Positions 27,055 to 36,790 are shown, counted from the first letter of the stretch. The stretch is 64,000 bases of DNA from Hymenobacter siberiensis (GCF_018967865.2 NZ_JAHLZY020000001.1:2976001-3040000); one strand, 5' to 3'. Notes: generated by a model from the sequence alone, not told the origin. Program-made: numbers and translations.

Positions 27055-27894
27055 TTACAATTTCGGCACCAGGATGGTGCGCCGCCGCACCGAATGCGCG
27101 CTGAAATACCCCAGCACATCGCCCGTAAAGTTCGATTTTGGGTTGGCCGGCGAGGCCGTGGCCATGCCCCCGCCCTGCAAGGTCAGGTTGAGGGTGCGGA
27201 AGTATTCGTACACGTTCACGTCTACGTTTTGCATTTCTACGCGCAGGCTGTCGCCGGCCACGAGCTTGTCGGCATCGGTGCTGCCGCCGCCGCCACCACC
27301 GCCCGTGCCCAGGCCACGCACGTTGGGCTTGCCGTCGGTGAACTCGTCGTTTTGCAGGTAAACATTCTTGTTCAGGCGACCATTGCGGTACTGCCGGAAT
27401 AGGTAGTAGTTGCGCGTGCCCGCCGGGTCCAGGTAATCCGGCAGCGCCTGAATATTGCTGCCAATAGCCGATTTCTGCACCCGCAGGCCCGACAGCGGCA
27501 CCACCGGCGAGGGCAGCGTGGATACAGCTACGTAGGCCTGCCCATCGGCCTCTACGCGCAGGGTGTAGCGCCGGCCCGGCTGGCCCAGAATGGTGCTGCC
27601 CCGGTACTGGCCGGGCGTGGTGGTTTCGCGCAGGGTTTCGAGGCCGCCCGCGTCGTTGCTCAGCGTGACTACAGCCCCGCTCACGGCCGGGAAAACATTG
27701 GTATCGGTATAGCTCACGCTACGCGCCAGCAGCACGGTGCAGGGCTGCCCGTCGTCGGCCAGGTTGCCTTCGATGCTCAGGCGCGGGGCGCTGGCCTGCA
27801 GGTCGAGGGTGATGACTTTCTGGCAGGACGCGGCGAGCAGCAGGGTGGCGGCAGCGGCCAGGCAGCGCAGGGTGAAACGGGTTGGGGTTTCCAT
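27055..27894 (-). CDS. DUF4249 lipoprotein, partner of a TonB-dependent receptor
   Basis: 279 residues from the ATG at 27894. Upstream in-frame codons belong to repeat B4. The lipoprotein signal is LAAAATLLLAASC. The mature start QKVITLDLQASAPRLSIEGNL is typical of DUF4249, and GAVVTLSNDAGG and YRGSTILGQPGRRYTLRV follow. A Gly run (GGGGGGG) sits near residue 200. These proteins are encoded directly after carboxypeptidase-regulatory TonB receptors and probably form the outer-membrane uptake complex with them. The receptor gene ends 143 bases upstream, with B4 between. Confidence 0.88.
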   Translation of the reverse strand: METPTRFTLRCLAAAATLLLAASCQKVITLDLQASAPRLSIEGNLADDGQPCTVLLARSVSYTDTNVFPAVSGAVVTLSNDAGGLETLRETTTPGQYRGSTILGQPGRRYTLRVEADGQAYVAVSTLPSPVVPLSGLRVQKSAIGSNIQALPDYLDPAGTRNYYLFRQYRNGRLNKNVYLQNDEFTDGKPNVRGLGTGGGGGGGSTDADKLVAGDSLRVEMQNVDVNVYEYFRTLNLTLQGGGMATASPANPKSNFTGDVLGYFSAHSVRRRTILVPKL

Positions 27895-27909
27895 AAAGAG
27901 AATCTGGAG

Positions 27910-28010
27910 CGTCATACTGAGCGAGGCCGAAGCATCTCTACCGCACAACTATTGCATTCGATTTGATTACTTACACGGTAGAGATGCTTCGGCTTTGCTC
28001 AGCATGACCG
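27910..28010. repeat. Palindromic element B4 (family B)
   Basis: The left arm GTCATACTGAGCGAGGCCGA pairs with CGGCTTTGCTCAGCATGAC around an AT-rich loop. It separates the TonB receptor gene from its DUF4249 partner within one transcription direction. Confidence 0.8.
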
Positions 28011-28037
28011 CGCTTTTTTCGTTCTGAAACTTTTGCC

Positions 28038-30434
28038 TTAGAAATTGAAATTGTACGTGGCCGAGGGCACCATCCGGAACAGCGCGGTTTGCAGCGCCTG
28101 CGTGCGCGAGGCGTCGTTCGGATTGGTTTCGAACGTGATGCTATAGGGATTTTCGCGGCCCAAGACGTTGTAGATGGAGAAATTCCAGCTGTGGTGGAAG
28201 CGGTGGCCTTCCTTCTGCGGCTTCTCCAAGGTGGCCCCCACGTCGAGGCGGCGGTAGCCGGGCAGGCGGTCGGCGTTGCGCTGGCCGTAGAGGCTCACCA
28301 CCTGCCCGGCCACGAGGTACTTGCCCACGGGGAAGGTCACGGCGTTGCCGGTGCTGGCCACGAAGGTGCCCGACAGGCTCCAGGCGGGCGAAAGCTGGTA
28401 CACGCCCACCACCGAAAGGTCGTTGGGCCGGTCCTGCCGGGCGTTGAACCAGCTGCCGCTGTTGATATCGGTGAACTGCCGCTCCGATTTGCTCAGCGTG
28501 TAGCCCACCCAGCCGGTGAGGCGGCCGGTTTCCTTTTTCAGCAGCAGCTCGATGCCGTAGGCCCGGCCCTTGCCGTAGAGCAGCGTGCTTTCCACATCCT
28601 GGTTGCCGCGCAGCTGGGTGCCGTCGCGGTAGTCAATCTGGTTTTGCAGCCACTTGTAGTACACTTCGGCCGAAAACGAGTAGCCTTGATTAACTCCCAG
28701 CTTACGGAAATAGCCGCCCGACAGCTGGTCGGCCAGCTCGGGCTTCACGTTGTTGGTGGTAGGAACGTACAAATCGGTGGGCGACGACGCGGCCGAGTTA
28801 CTCAGCAAATGCAGGTTCTGCACGTTGCGGGCGTAGCCGGCTTTTAGGGCCGTATTGTCCGACAGCTGGTAGCTCACCGCCAGGCGCGGCTCCAGGTTCA
28901 GGTAGGTTTTGATGACCTGGCCCGACGAATAGCTCTGGCTGCTGAGCACCGTGCCGGCCAGATTATAGTTCGAATACGTGCCCGCGCCCAGCAGGCTGAA
29001 GGCCGAAATTCGCAGGCCCGTGGTGAAATCCAGCTTGTCCGTCGCCGCCCACTCGTGCGACACGTAGGCGGCCGATTCCAGCGAATAGTTGGTTTTATCG
29101 GCCGTGGAATTTACCGCCGCATCGGCCGCCGCCGTAACGTGGCCGGGCGTAATGGTGTGGTAAATGGCATTCAGCCCGAAGCGCAGCGTCTGCTTCGAAC
29201 TGGGCGTGAACTCGAAATCCTGCTTCAGATTCCAGTCCTTAATCTTAGAATCGATGCTGAAATCGGAGTCGTTGACCCGAATTTTTATCTGGTAATCGTA
29301 CTTGCTGTAGATGAACGAAGTATTGGAAAACAGCCGGTCGGTGAACAGGTGGTTGAAGCGGAGCGTGGCCGTCTGGTTGCCGTAGTTATTCTCGAAAGTA
29401 TTAATTCCCAATACGTCGCGCCCCAGGTAGCCCGAGAAGTAGATGCGGTTGCGGGCATCGAGCGTGTAGTTGGCTTTGGCGTTGAAGTCGTAGAAGTAGA
29501 GCCGGGCGTTCTTAGTAGTTTCGTTGTTCGACAGCTTCAGGAAGATGTCGGCGTAGGTGCGGCGGCCCGTCACCAGAAACGAGCCTTTGTCCTTCACAAT
29601 CGGCCCTTCCAGCGCCAGACGCGAGGCAATGAGGCCAATACCACCGCTGCCGTGCAGCTGCTGGTTGTTGCCGTCGTTCATCTTAATATCAACCACCGAC
29701 GACAGCCGCCCGCCGTACTGCGCCGGCATCCCGCCCTTGTACACCGTCAGGTCCTTGATGGCGTCGGAATTGAACGTCGAGAAGAAGCCGAGCAGGTGCG
29801 AGGCGTTGTACACGGGCGCTTCGTCGAGCAGAATCAGGTTCTGGTCCACGTTGCCGCCGCGCACCGAGAAGCCGCTGCTGCCCTCCCCCGCCGTTTTGAT
29901 GCCCGGCAGCAAAGTCAGGGTTTTGATAACGTCCTTCTCGCCAAACAGCACCGGCACCTTGGCAATCTGCTTCATATCCAGCGTTTCCACGCCCGACTGG
30001 GCTTTGCTGATGTTGGCCTGGCTGCTGCGGCCGGTCACCACCACTTCGTTCAGCTCCTGCCCGCCGCTGGCCAGCTTGAAATCGAGCCGCTGGCTTTTGT
30101 CGAGCGTCACCTGGCGCGGCTGGGCGGCGTAGCCCACAAAGCTGGCCTCCACCATGTAGGTGCCCGCCGGCAGCGTGAGGGTGTAAAAACCGTAGGCATT
30201 AGCGGCGGTGCCCGTGCCCGGCAGCTCCAGAATGCGGATGGAAGCGCCGGTCAAGTCCTCGCCCGTTTTGGCATCCTTAATGGTGCCGCTGATGGTGACG
30301 CGGCCCTGGGCCTGAGCCGTTTGCGGCATAGCACCGGCCAGTATGATGCCGGCCGACAGCCAGGGCCAGCGCCCCCCACAAATAGATTGAGCCAGCCAAT
30401 AAAAGGAAAGAACAGCGGAACGAGTTGGTTTCAT
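28038..30434 (-). CDS. TonB-dependent receptor with carboxypeptidase-like regulatory domain
   Basis: 798 residues. The signal peptide ends ~residue 43. A CarboxypepD_reg-like β-sandwich follows at ~45-125 (RVTISGTIKDAKTGEDLTGA, then GFYTLTLPAGTYMVEASFVG). The plug domain is at ~130-245 (VLFGEKDVIKTLTLLPGI, FSVRGGNVDQNLILLDEAPV, GGRLSSVVDIKM). The rest is an outer-membrane β-barrel ending in phenylalanine (YNFNF). It imports an unknown ligand using TonB energy. The plug type and the DUF4249 partner differ from sugar-type SusCD systems. Confidence 0.93.
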   Translation of the reverse strand: MKPTRSAVLSFYWLAQSICGGRWPWLSAGIILAGAMPQTAQAQGRVTISGTIKDAKTGEDLTGASIRILELPGTGTAANAYGFYTLTLPAGTYMVEASFVGYAAQPRQVTLDKSQRLDFKLASGGQELNEVVVTGRSSQANISKAQSGVETLDMKQIAKVPVLFGEKDVIKTLTLLPGIKTAGEGSSGFSVRGGNVDQNLILLDEAPVYNASHLLGFFSTFNSDAIKDLTVYKGGMPAQYGGRLSSVVDIKMNDGNNQQLHGSGGIGLIASRLALEGPIVKDKGSFLVTGRRTYADIFLKLSNNETTKNARLYFYDFNAKANYTLDARNRIYFSGYLGRDVLGINTFENNYGNQTATLRFNHLFTDRLFSNTSFIYSKYDYQIKIRVNDSDFSIDSKIKDWNLKQDFEFTPSSKQTLRFGLNAIYHTITPGHVTAAADAAVNSTADKTNYSLESAAYVSHEWAATDKLDFTTGLRISAFSLLGAGTYSNYNLAGTVLSSQSYSSGQVIKTYLNLEPRLAVSYQLSDNTALKAGYARNVQNLHLLSNSAASSPTDLYVPTTNNVKPELADQLSGGYFRKLGVNQGYSFSAEVYYKWLQNQIDYRDGTQLRGNQDVESTLLYGKGRAYGIELLLKKETGRLTGWVGYTLSKSERQFTDINSGSWFNARQDRPNDLSVVGVYQLSPAWSLSGTFVASTGNAVTFPVGKYLVAGQVVSLYGQRNADRLPGYRRLDVGATLEKPQKEGHRFHHSWNFSIYNVLGRENPYSITFETNPNDASRTQALQTALFRMVPSATYNFNF

Positions 30435-30438
30435 GCCT

Positions 30439-30446
30439 CAAAACTA
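30439..30446 (-). promoter_or_regulatory. -7 promoter box of the TonB receptor gene (TAGTTTTG)
   Basis: Exact TAnnTTTG match ending 4 bases before the ATG at 30434. This predicts a leaderless or nearly leaderless transcript for the receptor/DUF4249 pair. Confidence 0.55.
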
Positions 30447-30532
30447 CCGCCCAATTGTGCCTACCCTTCTGCTTTTATGCCAATGACTGGAAAAGCCAGA
30501 CGACTACCGCTATCCCGCCCATGCTTTCCACG

Positions 30533-32726
30533 CTACAGCCGCACCCCAATACCCGGCCCCAGCATGTAGAACCACCGGCTGGTGCCCAGCAAATACCCGC
30601 CCCCCAGGTAGAGCGGAAACGTGAACTTGGCCTCGCGCCGCGTGGGGTACACCGAGCCCAGAATCACCACGCCCAAATCGCGGTTGGTGCTGCTGCTGCC
30701 CAGGTTGAAAGCATTGAGCACCACGAAGCCCGCCCCGATTTTATAGGGCCGCAGCCGGTTGATTTTGTTGGGGCTGTAGAAGCTGAACTGGGCCAGCGTG
30801 GCCAGCGAGATACCGCCCAGGTCGCCAAAGCCCGAGTCGCCTTGCTTGTGGGTGAGCAGGCCGGCCGGAAAGCTCACGTCGATGTCGAACTTGTAGCGGC
30901 GCTTCAGCACCAGCTCTACGGTTTGGGTGTAGCCGGGCTCGGCGTATTGGCTGGACTTATGCTTGACCGTGACCACGATGCGGCTCCATTCGTCGAGGTC
31001 GTAGGTTTTGCGGCCCAGCAGGGAGTTTAGGCTGAGCGGGTCGGTGCGGCACTGCTTGTCCTGGTAGAAAGCGGCGCGGGGCGAGTTGTCGCCGGGGCAC
31101 GCCAGCAGACTTTCCACGTTGCGCAGCTCAATCAGCTCGCCCTTGCTGTTGAGGGTGCGGATTTCGAACGTCAGGTACTGCTTGCCAAACAGCAAATCGG
31201 GCGTATCAATGGCGTTGGGGTTGAACTGAAACACCACGTCCCGAATAGTGCCGTCGTAAAGCACCGGACCGTTGAGCCGCGTGATGGGCCGGGCCGCGTC
31301 GCCATACGCCACCGACACGAAATCGAGCGGGTGCGGCCGCTGAAACTCTTTAATGCTCAGTGCGTAGCTCGTAGCCTGGCCCGCGTTGTAAACATTGCTT
31401 TTCCGCTTATCATAGCTCACCGGCACCCGCACGCGGTACACCAGCCGAGCATCGGTCCGCACCGACGAATCGGAAGGAATAACCGGCAAGTCCTCGAACG
31501 AGATGCGGGCTTTTTGCAGGCCCTCGCCTTCGAGGCGCACGTCCACGGTTTCGCCGGGACTCACGCTCAGGCCGGACGTCCATTCGCCGCCCCGGTGCAG
31601 CACCTGCACGTTCCGAATCACGGTTTGGGGCGTTATATCCAAGTTAGTGAGGTAGCGGGCCACGTCATTTTCCTTGATGTAGAGGTAGCCTTCGGTCTGG
31701 CGGTGGGTGTTGTAGGGGCGCAGGTAGCACAGCACCCGGTCGTTGCTGAGAAACTGGCGGGTGAATATTTCAGCGATGAGCTCTCCGCCGGGTTCCTCCT
31801 GGTCTTCAACGCGGTAGGCATGGCGCAGGTCAAAGCTGCAGCCGTTGTCCAGAATCAACTCCGTGCCCTTGCGGCGGCTCACGTCGTCCATGGTCACGCT
31901 GCGCTTGTCGGGCGACAGGAAGCGCAGGCGGCTGGACTTCACGTTGAAATCCTGCTTCAGCACCGGCAGCTTAGTAGCTGATGCGGTTGCCGGCCAGCAG
32001 AATCGGGCGCTCGGTTTGCAGCTTCACGGCCAGCGTGTGCAGGCCCAGCTGGTTAGGCAGCACGTGCAGGCGCAGGGTGCCGTTGGCCTCGGCCACCAGG
32101 AGGTAGTCGAAATCGGCGCCGCGCACCCATTCGCCGGTTGCATGCACGTTGTGCGTGTTCGAGCTGATGAGCTAAAACGCCTTTTCTTCGCCCACAAACA
32201 ATTCGTTATCAGCCACTCGCAGCGCCAGCGCAGTGTACACCAGTAGCAACAGCGGCACCACCTCGCGGCGTGGCTCGCGCCCGGCCGAATCGGCGGCCTG
32301 CTCCACCACCAGGCGCAGGAAGCGGCTGCTGGTCAGGTTCTGAAACTTGAGGCGCGTGCGAAAACTACCGTCGCCTTCCCGGGTCAGCGAGTCGAGCTGC
32401 TGAAAATCGGGGTTACGACGAAGGCGCAACGGCTTGGTACTGCTGCCGTTGGCCGGGCAGAGGCGCAGCTCTACGGTTTCATCGTCGCGCCGGAACCAGA
32501 AGTACAGCGTGGATATGCCCTGTACCAGCGTGGTGTTGCGGCTCAGCAAGTAGGTGGCGGTATCGGTGCGCAGGCTGGCTTCGCGCAGTACCGGCGGGCC
32601 GATTGGCACCATCTGGGCAACGGAGAAATGCGGCATCAATCCCCATAAAATTCCAAAAACAGCAAACGCGACGCGGGCGATGAAGGAAGCAGATATTGCA
32701 GCAGGCGGGCCGAAATACCCCCGCAC
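30533..32726 (-). pseudogene. Large unknown envelope protein gene with an in-frame TAG and a frameshift
   Basis: About 730 codons of coherent coding sequence. The probable start is GTG at 32726, with an imperfect box GACCTTTG just before it. A hydrophobic leader follows (RVAFAVFGILWGLMPHFSVAQ region). The first frame runs to TAG at 32172-32174 (ELFVGEEKAF), continues in the same frame for ~75 codons (LISSNTHNVHATGEWVRG ... LLAGNRISY) to TAA, and then shifts by one base into LPVLKQDFNVKSSRLRFLSP, which runs to 30533. The last ~120 residues are rich in aromatic β-strands, barrel-like. No family is recognised. Confidence 0.7.
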
Positions 32727-32804
32727 AGCCGCAAAGGTCGAACCACGCAAGGCCCACAGCCAAACCCTTAGTTCAAATTCAGTCGTTGACTGAATTGCTG
32801 GCCT

Positions 32805-32968
32805 GCTGGCGCGAGTTGAGGCGAAGCCGTAACCCGTGCCTGATATAGTGGGAGGCTGCGCCTCCCCTGCCGCGCCAGCAGCAAGCTCGACCGCCCCGTC
32901 CCAATGGGAGGCCCAGCCTCCCCGAAAGTCTGGCACGAGTTCCGGCTTTGCCTCAACTCGCGCCAGCG
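32805..32968. repeat. Inverted-repeat element D2 (164 bp)
   Basis: Ends GCTGGCGCGAGTTGAGGCGA and its complement TTGCCTCAACTCGCGCCAGC. Internal short palindromes include GGGAGGCTGCGCCTCCC. It is homologous in its ends to D1 at 8709 but has a much shorter interior. It lies between the broken gene and the UbiB-family gene. Confidence 0.82.
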
Positions 32969-32974
32969 CTGACA

Positions 32975-34660
32975 TTACGACTTCTCGCGCCGCCGGGTGC
33001 CCAGCAGCAGCAGTATCAGCAGCAGGAAGCCGGTAGCGCCCAGGCTCCACCACGTTATTTCGGGCACGCCCCGGTGGTAGGGCATGGCGGCCGAGTAGTG
33101 GCCCAGCAGCGACAGCCCCGAAAACAGCAGCCCGCCCACGCACAGCAGCGCCAGAATGGTGCGGCTCACCAGCTGGTCGGCCTTACGCAGCAACATGGTG
33201 TAGCCCACCAGCTCGAACTTCAGGCGCAGCTCGCCCTTGCTGATTTTGCGCACAATCTGACGCACATCGGCGGGCAGGGTTTGCAGCAGGGCCAGCAGCT
33301 GCGTGCCCGTGTATTCGGCCTCGGTAAGCAGGTTTTCGCGCGAGTATTGCTCGCGGATAATCTTGGCGCCGTAGGGGGCCACAAATTCGAAGGTGTTGAA
33401 ATTCGGGTGCAAAACCTTGCCGATGCCTTCCAGAATGACCAGCGCCCGCAGGATAAGAAACACCGCGCCCGGCACCTGCAGCTTGTAGTTGTAGATGATG
33501 CCCTGGAGCGCGTCGGCCAAGTCGCTCATGCTCATCTCCTTCACGTCGAGCATAGCGAAATCCTCAATCAGCTGGCTGAGGTCGGACTCGAAAGCGCGCA
33601 TGTCGGGGATTTCGGCCGTGAGGGCCAGCCGTCTGAAATTCAGGGCCATGCTGCGGGCATCCTGCCGCGCCATGCCGATGAACACGCCCGCGAAGGCATA
33701 TTTCTGCTGCTTGGTGAGGCGGCCCACCATGCCGAAATCGATGAGCACGATGGTGCCATCGGGGCGCACCAGCACGTTGCCGGGGTGCGGGTCGGCGTGG
33801 AAAATCCCGAACTCAAAAATCTGGGTCAAGTAGATGTCCATGCCATTTTCGGCCACCGTAGCGGGACTCAGGTCCCAGGCCAGCAGCTGCGCCTTGTCGG
33901 TAATCTTGCAGCCGCTCACGTACTCAATCACCAGGATGCGCGCTGTGCTCAGCTCACGGTAGGGCTTGGGCACGTAGAACGTGGTGTAATTCTCGTAGAG
34001 CTTGCGAAACTGCTCCATTGAGCGAGCTTCGGCCGTGTAATCCAGCTCCTTGCTCATGCTGCGCTCGAAGGCATCCACGATATCCTGCGGGTTGGCCAGG
34101 CCCTGCTTTTGCAGGAAGCCGGCCGTGAGGCGCACCAGCTCGCGCAACAACGCCAGGTCGGAGCGCACCTTTTCGCGCACGCCGGGGCGCTGCACTTTCA
34201 CTACTACTTCCTCGCCCGTGAGCAGCCGCGCCCGGTGCACCTGCCCGATGCTGGCCGAGCCCAGCGTAGTATCATCGAACTCGCTGAAGACCTCCGAAAT
34301 CGGCCGCCCCAGCTCCTCCTCGATAATCTGACGGGCCAGGGCCGTTTCGAAGGGCGGCACATTACTCTGCAGCTTCTCAAACTCATCAATCAGGGCTTCG
34401 GGCAGCAAGTCGGCCCGGTTGCTCATGGCCTGCGCCAGCTTGATGAAGGTGGGGCCTAACTCCTCGATAATGAGGCGCACCCGCTCCCAGCGCGTGGTTT
34501 CAAACACCTGCCGCTCGGCCCGATGCCAGCTCAGGCGGCGCGCCTGGCTCACGAGGCGGCGCAGCGGCGTGGTCGTCACCACATCCTCAAAGCCGTAGCG
34601 CAGCAGTACCTCGGCCACCTGCCGAATGCGGGAGAGGTTGGAAATCGTATTTTTAAACAT
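32975..34660 (-). CDS. UbiB/ABC1-family atypical kinase
   Basis: 561 residues. The conserved order is present: LGPTFIKLAQAMSNRADLLP (KxGQ region, here with Ala in place of Gly), the nucleotide-loop ASIGQVHRARL, the lysine in VVVKVQRPGV, the DFSRx-like ELDYTAEARSMEQFR, the catalytic FEFGIFHADPHPGN, and metal-binding LIDFGMVG. Two C-terminal membrane helices follow (LALLCVGGLLFSGLSLLG, ATGFLLLILLLLG). In ubiquinone makers this family supports quinone synthesis. This organism encodes a menaquinone enzyme (menC), so the exact role here is open. Confidence 0.92.
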   Translation of the reverse strand: MFKNTISNLSRIRQVAEVLLRYGFEDVVTTTPLRRLVSQARRLSWHRAERQVFETTRWERVRLIIEELGPTFIKLAQAMSNRADLLPEALIDEFEKLQSNVPPFETALARQIIEEELGRPISEVFSEFDDTTLGSASIGQVHRARLLTGEEVVVKVQRPGVREKVRSDLALLRELVRLTAGFLQKQGLANPQDIVDAFERSMSKELDYTAEARSMEQFRKLYENYTTFYVPKPYRELSTARILVIEYVSGCKITDKAQLLAWDLSPATVAENGMDIYLTQIFEFGIFHADPHPGNVLVRPDGTIVLIDFGMVGRLTKQQKYAFAGVFIGMARQDARSMALNFRRLALTAEIPDMRAFESDLSQLIEDFAMLDVKEMSMSDLADALQGIIYNYKLQVPGAVFLILRALVILEGIGKVLHPNFNTFEFVAPYGAKIIREQYSRENLLTEAEYTGTQLLALLQTLPADVRQIVRKISKGELRLKFELVGYTMLLRKADQLVSRTILALLCVGGLLFSGLSLLGHYSAAMPYHRGVPEITWWSLGATGFLLLILLLLGTRRREKS

Positions 34661-34740
34661 TGACCGCAGATTTACGCAGATTAAACTGATTTCACGGATT
34701 CGGACGAGCTATGCCTCCGTTTCGGGCCGGTGGTATTACA

Positions 34741-34777
34741 CAAAAAACCCCGCTTGCGAACAGCAAACGGGGTTTTG
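34741..34777 (-). terminator. Rho-independent terminator
   Basis: Stem AAAACCCCG/CGGGGTTTT with a T-run on the minus strand, just after the stop of the phasin-like gene at 34795. Confidence 0.85.
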
Positions 34778-34794
34778 CACTAGCAGGCAAATTA

Positions 34795-35364
34795 CTACGA
34801 GTTGCCCTCGCCGCTGGTCGCAGCAGTCGAAGCAGCAGGCTTCGCGGCGGCCTTCGCGGCCGGTTTGGCAGCAGCTTTGGCGGCCGTAGCAGTTGGCTTG
34901 GCGGCAGATTTTGCGGCGGGCCTGGCAACAGGTTTAGCAGCGGCAGCAGCCGTAGCGGCGGTTGATTTCTGGGCGGTGCCGGCGGCGGCGCTCACGCGGT
35001 CGGCCACGTTTTTCACGGCACCGGCGGCGCGGCTGGCGGCCTGGTTGGCGGTGGTTTTAGCAGCTTGTACTACACCAGTAGCTTTGGCAGCGGGTTTTTT
35101 GGCGGCGCTTTTGCCTTTGGCAGGCTTGGCATCGGCGAGGCCCACGGTGCTCTTGGCACGGTCCACGATGCCCTGGAACTGCTTTTCGAGCTCAACGCGT
35201 TTGGTTTCGCCGCTTTTCAGCAGCTCATCCACAATTTTCTTGCCCTCGGCCTGAGTCATCTTATTGTCCTTCACCAATTTCTCAATGGTGCTCTGGACCG
35301 ACTTACTGCCCTGGGCGATGTAGCCGACGCCAGCATTTACGAACTTTTTAAACAAATCTTCCAT
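34795..35364 (-). CDS. Phasin-like protein with a histone-H1-like Ala/Lys/Pro tail
   Basis: 189 residues from the ATG at 35364. The N-terminal ~75 residues form amphipathic helices of the phasin/PhaF type (LFKKFVNAGVGYIAQGSKSV, then VDELLKSGETKRVELEKQ). From ~residue 85 the sequence becomes low-complexity repeats of AAKPAAK and related units, which resemble PhaF or histone H1 tails that bind DNA. In PHA-storing bacteria such proteins coat granules and attach them to the nucleoid. No PHA synthase is in the window, so that role is an inference. A terminator follows at 34741. Confidence 0.75.
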   Translation of the reverse strand: MEDLFKKFVNAGVGYIAQGSKSVQSTIEKLVKDNKMTQAEGKKIVDELLKSGETKRVELEKQFQGIVDRAKSTVGLADAKPAKGKSAAKKPAAKATGVVQAAKTTANQAASRAAGAVKNVADRVSAAAGTAQKSTAATAAAAAKPVARPAAKSAAKPTATAAKAAAKPAAKAAAKPAASTAATSGEGNS

Positions 35365-35613
35365 GATGCAGGAAACGAGTTGGAGTGAAAGAAATAAAAT
35401 GGAACCTACTGTATAAAAGCTTGTTGCCATACCAAAGTAGTATGCAAGCCGACTAAATTCGATACAAACCTACATACACGCGCCAACATAGTTGAGCGGT
35501 GTACGCCGGATTTCTTCAAAAGTGGCCTAAAATCATCAAAAAGAGAATTTATTTTTCAATTTTCTGAATATTTCACCTTCGGCCCAACGCTGCACAACGC
35601 GTTCAGCGACAGC

Positions 35614-36588
35614 TTATGCGGCGCGGCGACGCAGCGACACGCGCCGCTCGGCCAGCGGCAGGCGCACGGGCGCGGCCATCGGCTGGGCCCACATTTCCGT
35701 CAGGAAGGCCGCCACCTGGTCGAGGGCTTGCCGGGCTTCGGGCACCACGCGCCAGAACAGGTGCCACCAATGCACCAGTCCCTCAAATGGTTGCAGGGTT
35801 ACAAGCACCCCGGCAGCCTGGGCTTTGCGGGTGAATTTCACCACGTCGTGATACAGTACTTCGGCCGTGGAAATCTGGATGAGCAGCGGCGGCAGGCCGT
35901 GCAAATCGGCCTGCGCGGGCGAGAGCAGCGGGTGCGTGAGGGGCGTTTTGTGGGCGTAGAGGGGGCCCCAGGTACGCATTTGCAGGGCTTCGAGCAGGAG
36001 GCCTTCTTCGCGGGCCACGCGGCGCAGGGCGGTGATGGGCAGGTTGAGATCGGTCCAGGGCGAGAGGCCGATGCCGGCGGCGGGCAGAGCTTCGCCAGCA
36101 TCGCGCAGGGCCAGCAGCAGCGCTAGAGCGAGGCCGCCCCCGGCCGAGTCGCCACCCACCACGATGTTGTGTGGCTGGTGGCCGTGGCGCAACAGCCAGC
36201 GGTAGGCCCGGCGGGCATCGTCGAGCGCGGCTGGAAACGGGTGGTCGGGGGCCTTGCGGTAGTTGATGGTGAGCACATTGAGGCCCGTGCGCTGGGCCAG
36301 GCTGCCCACCAGGCTGCGGTGGGTGTTCAGCGAGCCCAGCACGTAGCCGCCGCCGTGCAGGTAAAGCAGCACCCGCGTGGCGTGCGCGGCGCGGGGCCGC
36401 AGCCATTCGGCTTCAAGGCGGTTATCGAGCCGAAAGCTCTCCAGATTCACCTTCCAGGGCATAAACTGGAATAGTGCGCCGGTTTCCATGGCCAGCCGAA
36501 TGGCCCCCACGCTGGGCTTGCGGCGGGCCAGCGGCGCGGCTGCCGCCGTGAGAAACTGCTTGAGCAGCAGGTGTTGAAACGAGGGCAT
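35614..36588 (-). CDS. α/β-hydrolase, hormone-sensitive-lipase (acetyl esterase) family
   Basis: 324 residues from the ATG at 36588, the first Met after a low-complexity upstream extension. The oxyanion motif is HGGGYVLGS, the nucleophile serine is in VVGGDSAGGGLA, and the acid residue is probably in STAEVLYHD. The histidine lies in FEGLVHWWHLF. No signal peptide, so probably cytoplasmic. It acts on short-chain esters; the natural substrate is unknown. It is flanked by element B5 upstream and a ~250-base gene-free, AT-rich stretch downstream, so it is a single gene. Confidence 0.88.
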   Translation of the reverse strand: MPSFQHLLLKQFLTAAAAPLARRKPSVGAIRLAMETGALFQFMPWKVNLESFRLDNRLEAEWLRPRAAHATRVLLYLHGGGYVLGSLNTHRSLVGSLAQRTGLNVLTINYRKAPDHPFPAALDDARRAYRWLLRHGHQPHNIVVGGDSAGGGLALALLLALRDAGEALPAAGIGLSPWTDLNLPITALRRVAREEGLLLEALQMRTWGPLYAHKTPLTHPLLSPAQADLHGLPPLLIQISTAEVLYHDVVKFTRKAQAAGVLVTLQPFEGLVHWWHLFWRVVPEARQALDQVAAFLTEMWAQPMAAPVRLPLAERRVSLRRRAA

Positions 36589-36648
36589 TTGGGTGGGATT
36601 TGGGTGGGAGGGTGGGAGGTGGCACATAAGGCGCCGAGGGCGGGGCAA

Positions 36649-36773
36649 CTAGCACGTCATGCTCATCTGGCGTCCGCGTAGCCGAAGCATCTCGCGTGCT
36701 CCCACTAGTTCAATCGTACTACCACACGCGAGATGCTTCGGCTACGCGGACGCCAGATGAGCATGACGTGCTA
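36649..36773. repeat. Palindromic element B5 (family B, longest and most perfect)
   Basis: Nearly perfect arms of ~45 bases: TAGCACGTCATGCTCATCTG at the left, mirrored by CAGATGAGCATGACGTGCTA at the right. The inner arms are CCGCGTAGCCGAAGC/GCTTCGGCTACGCGG. This is the complete form of the outer-arm type found on one side only in B1 and B3. Confidence 0.88.
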
Positions 36774-36790
36774 GTTTTTCTAAACCAACG

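Noticed and set aside
29055..30569. A 504-codon plus-strand open frame opposite the TonB receptor
   Set aside because: Same reason: the minus-strand receptor is intact with all domains, and the antisense product is low-complexity.
32948..34021. A 357-codon plus-strand frame opposite the UbiB-family gene
   Set aside because: Gln/His/Ala-rich antisense shadow; the kinase motifs are all on the minus strand.
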